Positions 57,101 to 64,000 of a DNA stretch of 64,000 nt are shown one piece after another. The stretch is taken from contig OZ007515.1 in the NCBI GenBank assembly GCA_963931865.1, forward strand, positions 5,950,493 to 6,014,492, in the 5' to 3' direction. This DNA is from Axinella damicornis. Taxonomy: Eukaryota; Porifera; Demospongiae; Axinellida; Axinellidae. Below the pieces are notes generated by a model. It did not search any database. It was not told the DNA's origin and was given only the letters and a program-made list of their open reading frames with translations. The position numbers and the translations under genes are program-made. How positions within the stretch are numbered: the stretch's first letter is position 1; each line of letters starts with the position of its first letter.

Positions 57101-60100
57101 TCTATAGATGTGTTGGAGCCCTGTGTGTTGGTTGCAATGCAGTGGTAAGTCCCCCTGTTGGAGAGGCCCACCTCAGGGACAAGGAGCACCAATGACATCT
57201 GTTGTGGAATCCGTACACCATTCTTGAACCAGGCGATACTGGGCTGAGGGTTGCCACTGGCAATGCAGGTGAAGTTCACAGACTGGTAGAGAGAGGCAAA
57301 GACAGTGGACGGCCCAGTTTCTATGATTGGTGGTGAGAGACGCTGTACAACTGCACGGAAGAAAATGATACATGAAATAAAATGTTTCCTGGTGGTAGCT
57401 GTGATAATACATACTTTTCTCGCAGCTGATGCCACTGAATCCCTCGGGACAGTTGCAGCTGTGATAGGACTGTAGGCTGGAGCAGGTGCCTCCGTTCAGA
57501 CAGGGAGTGCTGGCACAATAGTTCAGAGGTGGCACTGTGTGGAGATAAACAGCACAATACAATAAACCTGCACCAATGTATCAACAACTTCAGCTCACTT
57601 ACGAGGGGTAACGATAAGCTGGTATGGTTCTCTAAGCTCAGCAGTCATACCAATTCGGTTTGAGGCCCTGCAGGAGTAGCTACCAATGTCCCTCTCGCTG
57701 AGGTCCGATATGGTGAGGGTGCTTTTTTGGCTCTCAGTGATGGTTGCCCGCAGGCGTGATGAGACAGTCTCCTCAGATACACTCAACCTGGGGTTCAGAC
57801 TGACCTGAAGTAAGGCACCGTTTTGCAGCCACCAGATTGCTGGGGTGGGGATGCCATCAGCTACGCAACTGAAGGAAATGGTTTGGCGACTCCGTCTTGT
57901 AAAGCTCATGCCTCCATCTTCCTGGAGGTAGGCCTCAGCTGAAGTGAAAGTAGTTGGTAGTCATAGGTATAGCTACGAATGGCTAACTGCTATAGGCATC
58001 TATGAACATGCAACAAAATGGCTGGTTTAGGATTCTCAGTCTACAGGAACTGCAACAACAGCATCACATAGACTAGTAGCTATTAATTTTTAGAACCCAC
58101 TATTGCTGTACTAACCATGTACTTCCAAGAAGACGTCAGAAGTTATAGTTCCAGTGATGTGGTTGACTTGAAGTGTGTAGTTTCCTTCATCAGATAGAAC
58201 TACAGGGTTGATTGTGAGTGACAGCCTGCCAGATGAGAAACCATGGCGTGAGTCTTGTGTCAGTTCCATCTGTGAGCCATTGGCGGACACAAAGAACCAC
58301 TGGATGCTATCAGCAGTGACTTCAGGCAGTCCACTAGAGACAGTGAATCGCAATGCGATACTCCTTGCATGCACACCAATGACAGTGCTCCCATCAACCA
58401 CAGTCACAACTGGGATAGCTGGAGAGGGAGGGAAAAGAAATGCAGTGATATGGGTCTGAACATTTCAGGTCAAGCAACACAATAATGTACCTTGTACAGT
58501 GAGAGTTCCAAGGGTGGAGTTCCAAGTAAATGTACCAGCAGCAAGGTTATTGGAAGCCACACAGTAGTATGCACCAGCATCTGAGGGTGCAATGCTTGTA
58601 AGGGTGAGGCTGCTGTCACTAGGTTGGTTGCTGATGCTGACACCTCCTCCGGCCACAAGGGGTGCACTCTCTCTGTCCTTGTACCACATGATGGACAGGG
58701 GCGGGGTACCATTAGCAGCACAGCTGAATGTAGCACTGCCTCCCACTAGTTGAGTGGCTGCTTCAGGATGGTTGATTACCTCCACAGGAACTGCAAGAAA
58801 ACAGAACTAGCGTCGAGTTCTGGCACTTGAGTAAAATAAGGTAGCACTCAAAATGTATATTGAGTAGGTATTTGAATACGAATGATGGCGAGTCAACATG
58901 GCAAGTCAACAGAATCTAGAAGGCCAAGGGCCCTGTGCTATATAGCGTAACAATGCAAGCAGAGCAAGGACACTATCAAGGTCTCTATATTCCACAATTC
59001 CCATTGGAGACAACTAATCAAGAATGTAATCAACTTAATGTAACTAAGGTAACTCTCCACATTGCAACAGACGAATGGACACAAAGCTGTTTTGTACTAG
59101 TGAAATATTTTATTTCACCATTTGCAATGAGCACAAGGCTATGTACAATAAGCTAGGTACGAAGCAGCACAGAGCTATTTGAGTCCACCCGTCAACCTGG
59201 CTTACCAGCATTCGGGACAACACACCGAATTCAAGGTGGAGCCAGACTGGTTACATGAGAATTGCTTGCAGCAGCTAGAAATTTTAGCAGCTGCAAGCAA
59301 TTCTTACGTGTAACCTGTCTAACTCTGCCTTCCAGGTGTGTGGTCCAGAATCCTGGTAAGACAAGTTGAGACTAGACTGCTCATTTGCATGTTACTTGTA
59401 GCTGCCACCAGGTGTCCAGCTAGTGCTTATTTTGACTCAAACATGGCATCAATCAAGAAATCCTCCAACTCCGTTCCTACCCATAATCTCTATACTTCCT
59501 ATTGATATACCAGCATAGCTTCCATTGGCGTACTGCACATGGACTCTACGGGATTTAGAGACATAGACTATGATCTGACCAATCAGATTGTACTCTAATA
59601 CTAATTATACCATATGTGCAGGCAACATATCACATGAAATATACTTACCTTGCACAGTGAGAGTTGCAAAAGTGGAATTCCAAGTAAATCTACCAGCAGC
59701 AAGGTTATTGGAAGCCACACAGTAGTATTCACCAGCATCTGAGGGTGAAATGCTTGTAAGGGTGAGGCTGCTCTCACTAGGTCGGTTGCTGATGCTGACA
59801 CCTCCTCCGGCCACAAGGGGTGCACCCTCTCCGTCCTTGTACCACATGAAGGTCAGGGGCTGGGTACCATTAGCAGCACAGCTGAAGGTAGCACTGCCTC
59901 CCACTAGTTGAGTGGATGATCCGGGATTGTTGACTATGTTCACAGGAACTGAAAGGAGATCAGAACAACTTGTGACAATCACTGAATCGGTACGTACTGT
60001 GAGAATAAACTACTTAAGTGTATTCTGCTGCAAAATGAAGTACACGGCTGTCTTCTGAGAGTAGCTAATCAGGAGCTCCACGTACTTCTGATCAGACACT

Positions 60101-63100
60101 GCATTAAAACAGGCTGGTCATTTCACTCATCTAAGTCACCGCCCACATACTTAAGTGCTGAATGAAATAGATGCTGCCCTAATTGAATAGTAGCTGTGGC
60201 TAGTCTTTGTGTGAAGTATGCAAACCTCCTGACACCAAAGTTGACAACAAATATGTGTAGCTAGAAGACAGTCGTGCAGTCAAGAATAGAGTGTGGTACT
60301 GTTGGATACATTATACAGTTGAAGAACTTTCTTCATCCTCTTCAATATCATTGAAGGGGTCCGTTTCAGCAAGCTGCTTTCTTCAATGCTAAGTCCTATT
60401 GGCACATCCTGACACATTCACTCTGTGTACTTGCTCAACTGGCATTTCTTGAAGCAATCACATAACAGTTAACAAGAGGTTTGCCAATTGGTGCTGACCT
60501 TATCAATCTGATGATGACATCATTTGTACCAGTATAAATATATATTGCTAGAACTTACTAGGCACATTCACAGTTAGTACAAACGATGTAGTGTCGTTGC
60601 CAAGGGTGTTGCCAGTGAAACAGCTGTACAGTCCAGCATCCACCACTTCTGCACTGCATAGCTCTAGAATGGACTGCATGAATGTTATCCCATTCTCAGT
60701 GACTAGTTCTTCATAGATGGTGACTCGTGAGTTGTTGTTCAATGGAGTGTCCCTTGTGTTCCAAGAGATGGATGGGTGTGGATCCCCATAGGCCACACAG
60801 GCAAAGGTGATAGTGTAACCAGCATCCACAGCTGTCATCTGGTTTGGACGGATCACAATTTGAGCTGGCTCTGAGGAAACAACATCCCATTTTATGTCAT
60901 TACACATCACTAATGCAATCACAATCTGAGCTGGGTCTGGGAAAAATTGCACAATGCTCAGCAAAGTTTATATAAGAACACTGAAGCATGCCTTCCTACA
61001 GAGATCTACACAGGAAAGACTGTGATGTCATACCTGCAGTATTCTCAAAGGCATGGCCTACAGTATAATTATGTTTCGCAGCTACAGCCCCGTGGAGGGA
61101 CATAATTCCCTCCAAGTAGCTACCCAGAGCGAAGGAATTATGGCTCAAAGCCACCTCTGCATGCTTCTGTGGGATTTAGATACAAGTGAGTGTATTATGT
61201 CATACCTCCAGCAGCTCTGACAGATAGCTGAAAATTGACACTGGCATTCCCAAATGCATGGCCTACAGTACAGCTGTACTGCCCTGCATCAGCTACCACC
61301 ACACTGCAGATCTCCAAGGCAGACTGAACGAACTCTACCCCGTCCTCAGTCACCAGCTCCTCGTAGACAGTGATTTGAGAGTTGTTGCTTAGCTGGACTC
61401 CACCAGTGCTCCAAGTAACTGATGGAGTTGGATCGCCAAAACCAACACAGGGAAATAGTATAGCGCTCCCAGCTTCCACGGTTGAGTTCCCAGGAGATAT
61501 CACAACTTGAAATGGACCTGTAGATAGGACAGATTTATCATTTACATGTCAACAATTTTTTGCAATTTTTAGTGCTGCTCACTTTGTGCATTCACAGTTA
61601 GCACAAAGGATGCAGTGTCACTGCCGAGGGTGTTGTCAGCAAAACAGCTGTACAGTCCAGCATCTGCCTCTTCTGCACTGCACAGCTCTCGGATGGACTG
61701 CACAAATGCCACTCCATTCACAGTGACTAGTCCTTCATAGATGGTCACTCGTGAGTCGTTGCTCAGTGGAGTGTCCCCTCTGTTCCAAGAGATGGATGGG
61801 TGTGGATCCCCATAAGCCATACAGGCAAAGGTGATAGTGTAGCCAGCATCCACAGCTGTCATCTGGTTTGGACGGATCACAATTTGAGCTGGCTCTGAGG
61901 AAACAACATCCCATCTCATGTCATCACACATCATTAATGCAAAGTTTAATGAGGCATGCCTTTCCGCATAGGCAATTGGTAATAGTTAGCTAGCTATAGT
62001 ACAGTTGTCAGCTAGGCAGTAAACCAACCGAGTCTGAGGGCGATAGCCCGAGGACGAGGCTTGTTTACATTGCCATAAATCCCTGAAAACTGTAATATAT
62101 CCTTCAAGGCTGGCAAAAGTGTACATGATTGGTCCACACAGCAATTAACGTACCACAGCATATTCGAAGGCAGATACCTACATACATAGCTAGCTACTTA
62201 CATCCCAGCTACATTCATCACTAGGAAACGCTGATTCTCTGTTTGTCAAAGCGCACAAGGGGTTAACATCAAACACCACCCCAAGTCAAGTCGTTGAATT
62301 GAAGGCTCTACAAGTGTGACGACGTACTTTCATTATGCGAACGAGCAGTGGCTCTCTGAACATAATATGACAGTACTTCACAGTCACTTCTTGATGTAGA
62401 TATGACAAGCTCTTTGCAGAACTGGAGAAGCCTAGCGCTTCAATACATATTATACAGTTAACACTATGCAAGCATTGTTTCTTGTAAAATCACTGGTTGA
62501 GAGCTATAGCCCCGGGGAGGGAATTATCTGCTTCTAGACACAAGTGGGATATATTATGTACCTCCAGTAGCTGTGACGGACAGACGAAAATTGACGCGGG
62601 CATTCCCAAACGCATGGCCTACAGTACAGCTGTACTGCCCTGCATCAGCTACCACCACACTGCAGATCTCCAAGGCAGACTGAACGAACTCTACCCCATC
62701 CTCAGTCACCAGCTCCTCGTAGACAGTGATTCGAGAGTTGTTGCTTAGCTGGACTCCACCAGTGCTCCAAGTAACTGATGGAGTTGGATCGCCAAAACCC
62801 ACACAGGGAAATAATATAGCGCTCCCAGCTTCCACGGTTGAGTTCCCAGGAGATATCACAACTTGAAATGGACCTGTAGATAGGACAGATTTATCATTTA
62901 CATGTCAACATTTTTTTGTAATTTTTAGTGCTGCTCACTTTGTGCATTCACAGTTAGCACAAAGGATGCAGCGTCACTGCCGAGGGTGTTTTCAGCAAAA
63001 CAGCTGTACCGTCCAGCATCTGCCTCTTCTGCACTGCACAGCTCTGGGATGGACTGCACAAATGTCACTCCATTCTCAGTGACTAGTTCTTCGTAGATGG

Positions 63101-64000
63101 TCACTCGTGAGTTGTTGTTCAGTGGAGTGTCCCCTCTGTTCCAAGAGATGGATGGGTGTGGATCCCCATAGCCCACACAGGCAAAGGTGATAGTGTAGCC
63201 AGCATCCACAGCCGTTGTCTGGTTTGGACGGATCACAATTTGAGCTGGCTCTGAGGAAACAAAATCCCATTTCATGTCATTACACATCACTAATGCAAAG
63301 TTTATACAAGACAGTGAGGGATGCCTTTCTGCATAGGCAATTGGTAATAGTTAGCTAGCTATAGTACAGTTGTCAGCTAGGCAGTAAACCAACCGAGTCC
63401 GAGGGCAACAGCCCGAGGACGAGGCTTGTTTACATTGCCATAAATCCCTGACAACTGTAATATATCCTTCAAGGCTGTGCAATAGTGTACATGATTCGTC
63501 CACACAGCAATTAACGTACCACAGCATATTCGAAGGCAGTTACCTACATACGTAGCTAGCTACTTACATCCCAGCTACATTCATCACTAAGAAATGCTGA
63601 TTCTCTGTTTCTCAAAGCACACAAGGGGTTAACATCGAACACCACCCCCAAATCAAGTCGTTGAATTGAAAGCTCTACAAGTATGATAACGCACTTTCAT
63701 TATGCGAACGAGCAGCGCTTCTCTGAACAGGTATGTGCCAGTACTTCACAGTCACTTCTTGATGTAGATATGACAAGCTCATTGCAGAACTGGAGAAGCC
63801 TAGCGCCTCAATACATATTATACAGTTATGTGTATAGAGTTAACACTATGCAAGCATTGTTTCTTGTAAAATCACTGAAACAGGTTTGACACATACCTGA
63901 AACAGGGTTGACAGTAAGATCAAAGGTGGCGCTATCGTTCCCATGAAGGTTGGTTGCCAGACAGATGTACTGCCCACCATCAGACAGGTTTGCACTGCAG
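47835..64000 (-). CDS. Adhesion G-protein-coupled receptor, 3' 24 exons (5' end outside window)
   Basis: Reading on the minus strand I place exons at 63897-64000 (partial), 62939-63250, 62562-62873, 61583-61894, 61206-61517, 60559-60870, 59649-59948, 58491-58790, 58116-58418, 57603-57938, 57415-57534, 57081-57350, 56798-56907, 54916-55007, 54667-54818, 53787-54019, 52682-52810, 52039-52133, 51530-51977, 51224-51382, 51006-51118, 48673-48920, 48515-48581 and 47835-48435. All have GT-AG borders, and the phases add up to a whole number of codons ending at TAG (47835-47837). The product is a surface receptor: an Ig array, EGF, Ig, stalk, hormone-receptor-like domain, GAIN/GPS autoproteolysis unit, seven helices and a tail of about 80 residues. 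Such receptors sense ligands or matrix through the N-terminus and signal through G proteins, often by a tethered agonist freed at the GPS. The ligand is unknown. Subfamily is not assignable; the Ig plus hormone-receptor layout recalls ADGRA/ADGRF but lacks visible LRRs. Confidence 0.9.
48921..51005. repeat. Contents of the 2.1-kb intron between TM1 and TM2
   Basis: Holds a 32-bp C run (49093-49124) running into (CA)n to 49162, a 36-bp hairpin at about 49369-49404, and tandem-like variants of AATGCTATA / CAGGCATCCA phrases at 49570-50060. It also holds a family MITE at 50535-50910 (TAGCCTTGTTCC / GGTAACGAGGCTA). Confidence 0.6.
51224..54019 (-). CDS. Receptor hormone-receptor-like, GAIN and GPS domains
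   Basis: Exon 53787-54019 carries a hormone-receptor-like module (EITCPCGVTVPFKATRLC, GGQWQQPEDSEC). Exons 52682-52810, 52039-52133 and 51530-51977 form the GAIN domain, ending ARVAGGIHVTGLQQPVEQSY. Exon 51224-51382 has the GPS: CSYWDQALDEAYGTW, STDGCNLV, then CQCDHLTHFAII. The four cysteines, two tryptophans and the HL|T cleavage tripeptide are all present, so autoproteolysis is expected, leaving a tethered agonist beginning THFAII. Confidence 0.9.
52377..52540. repeat. Intronic GTGCACA repeat and foldback
   Basis: GTGCACA units repeat at 52380-52407. AGCAATTAGGAATACAAGTG with GCAGTGACTCA then pairs with TGAGTCACTGC and CACTTGTATTCTAATTGCT (52411-52535). Confidence 0.75.
53110..53400 (-). 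repeat. Single-arm relative of the 18062-19224 foldback
   Basis: Shares the CAGACRCCTCAGAATCGA, GTGCATTA, CTCGCCTTCGG and GTGCACTAAAACCC order with the foldback arms, with a smaller internal palindrome. Confidence 0.6.
54105..54580 (+). repeat. Intronic repeat with four 27-bp GC-rich tandem units
   Basis: Related to 40741-40965 (reverse strand). At about 54354-54465 a 27-bp unit built on GCCGCAATCGGGCCCGGGAG repeats four times, encoding AREQQCRNR in one plus-strand frame that stays open from 54144 to 54542. Shorter GGGGAGCAGCAG-type variants precede it. The frame is antisense to the receptor and is probably a repeat artefact. Confidence 0.65.
54667..56907 (-). CDS. Receptor stalk segment, unassigned fold
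   Basis: Three small exons (56798-56907, 54916-55007, 54667-54818) encode FTIEVSSNSTIFTVPAGG, FSIEISQNTQI and ISQELVRVGETLGLEFTVSG. Two FxIExSxNxxI phrases hint at an internal repeat. The position between the Ig array and the hormone-receptor-like domain could suit a SEA-like domain, but I do not see its signature. The 1.8-kb intron between the first two exons holds a Penelope fragment and an exon-like repeat. Confidence 0.65.
55255..55900 (-). mobile_element. 5'-truncated Penelope-like element with GIY-YIG frame, in a receptor intron
   Basis: The minus-strand frame 55518-55883 reads NIRTIFRSASTLRGQLMRVK, SNVVYQVPCSCGRVYIGETK and SAIAEHAWNHHH: the GIY-YIG nuclease of Penelope-like elements (VVYQVPC, VYIGETKR, AEHA). 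Downstream lies a hammerhead-like terminal motif. Reverse transcriptase is missing. Inserted on the same strand as the host gene. Confidence 0.8.
55323..55353 (-). ncRNA. Hammerhead ribozyme core of the Penelope terminal repeat
   Basis: On the minus strand CTGATGA (55347-55353) is followed by a hairpin GACTAC...GTAGTC and GAAAC (55323-55327), then GTTGGC. All invariant core bases of CTGATGA and GAAA are present. Stems I and III need folding to confirm. Confidence 0.6.
56070..56141. repeat. 72-bp segment inverted relative to 6470-6541
   Basis: Starts TTATCAACTGCGC and ends GGTGTATGATAA. Reverse complement of the 6470-6541 segment with a few substitutions. Confidence 0.75.
56142..56620 (+). 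pseudogene. Recurrent promoter-plus-first-exon unit, better copy
   Basis: After CACGTG-type repeats, ATG 56310 opens MDHTAASYRHGPTVQLP, APPWAWYAGLLSQAFVACRT and LRQRAFTTFIGRGTCNEIPG, reaching a CAG|GTTTGT donor at 56529/56530. It sits antisense in an intron of the receptor gene. The unit is related to 6541-7166. Function unknown, and no second exon was found. Confidence 0.4.
56986..57058. repeat. (GGGA)n microsatellite
   Basis: About 70 bases of GGGA repeat on the plus strand, TCCC on the receptor transcript. It lies just 5' of the donor region of the last Ig exon's following intron. Confidence 0.95.
57081..57938 (-). CDS. Receptor Ig - EGF - Ig segment
   Basis: Exon 57603-57938 is an Ig domain (ISFSCVADGIPTPAIWWLQN, GSYSCRASNRIG). 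Exon 57415-57534 encodes one EGF module of 40 residues with six cysteines (NYCASTPCLNGGTC, SCNCPEGFSGISCEK). Exon 57081-57350 is an I-set Ig (VNFTCIASGNPQPSIAWFKN, GTYHCIATNTQG). All three are phase 1-1. Confidence 0.88.
58116..64000 (-). CDS. Receptor Ig-module array (exons 1-9 in window)
   Basis: Most modules fill one phase 1-1 exon. Type A (62939-63250, 61583-61894, 60559-60870) starts EPAQIVIRPNQ and has FAC...SISWN...YSCF. Type B (62562-62873, 61206-61517) has SPGNSTVEAGSAILFPCVGF and GQYSCTVGHAFGNA. Both types are exactly 312 bases. Type C (59649-59948, 58491-58790; 300 bases) has GGSATFSCAANGT, MWYKD and AYYCVASNNLAAG. The exon at 58116-58418 keeps the DEGNYTLQV strand and a Trp but lacks both Ig cysteines. 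The partial exon at 63897 ends GQYICLATNLHGNDSATFDL. Equal sizes and phases point to growth by exon duplication. These modules likely mediate adhesion or ligand binding outside the cell. Confidence 0.88.
59195..59360. repeat. Intronic foldback MITE
   Basis: CTTACCAGCATTCGGGACAA mirrors the GTCCAGAATCCTGGTAAG end. GAGAATTGCTTGCAGC mirrors GCTGCAAGCAATTCTTAC near the axis. Confidence 0.75.
60900..61080 (-). pseudogene. Relics of one type-A and one type-B Ig exon
   Basis: At about 60908-60943 the minus strand keeps DPAQIVIA, the start of a type-A exon. At about 61031-61073 it keeps GHAFENTAG followed by GTATGA, the end and donor of a type-B exon. The bodies are gone. Confidence 0.65.
61206..63896 (-). 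repeat. Tandem duplication of a two-Ig-exon block, unit 1,356 bp
   Basis: Type-A exon starts are 61894 and 63250, and type-B exon starts are 61517 and 62873: both offsets are exactly 1,356. Introns are copied too. For example a hairpin near 62010-62060 (GGGCGATAGCCCGAGG) recurs at 63370-63420 (GGGCAACAGCCCGAGG). Confidence 0.88.

Overview
The window looks like nuclear DNA of an invertebrate animal. Genes are split by short GT-AG introns, one gene is an unmistakable adhesion G-protein-coupled receptor, and the rest is packed with small inverted-repeat transposons, a tRNA-derived SINE, Penelope-like retroelements and hAT-, piggyBac- and P-type remnants. A sponge is my best guess, from the dense foldback repeats and the ArsB-like transporter, but nothing here proves the phylum. 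There is one assembly gap (43521-43720).

Layout. 1-2082: repeats and a TATA promoter. 2083-4280: one complete gene, a 619-residue ArsB/NhaD/SLC13-type ion transporter with a 5'-leader intron and a single coding exon. 4281-7170: repeats, including a scrap of the transporter start and a multicopy promoter-plus-first-exon unit. 7957-10787: a zinc-finger tyrosine recombinase frame between two long direct repeats. 10788-20934: transposase relics (hAT and others), an orphan PDZ exon, duplicated short ORFs, a large foldback and a piggyBac-type MITE. 20935-33480: microsatellites and MITEs, a broken second recombinase, a SINE pair and a MULE-like MITE with perfect 9-bp target duplications. 33480-35105: a rearranged Penelope-like element with GIY-YIG and reverse transcriptase parts in convergent orientation. 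35430-47171: more relics and MITEs, and a possible phospholipase D-like exon.

47835-64000, minus strand: the 3' part of an adhesion GPCR, resolved here into 24 exons whose phases agree throughout (the 23 complete exons plus one carried base give 1,879 codons including the stop). Order: at least ten Ig-type modules, one EGF, one more Ig, an unassigned stalk, a hormone-receptor-like domain, a GAIN domain with a canonical GPS, seven membrane segments and a short tail. The 5' end lies beyond the window. Its Ig exons are phase 1-1 and mostly exactly 312 or 300 bases, and a two-exon block has been tandemly duplicated as a 1,356-base unit.

Only the transporter and the receptor look like intact host genes. 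Most other coding signal is mobile-element debris. No rRNA, functional tRNA, CRISPR or virus-like feature was seen.
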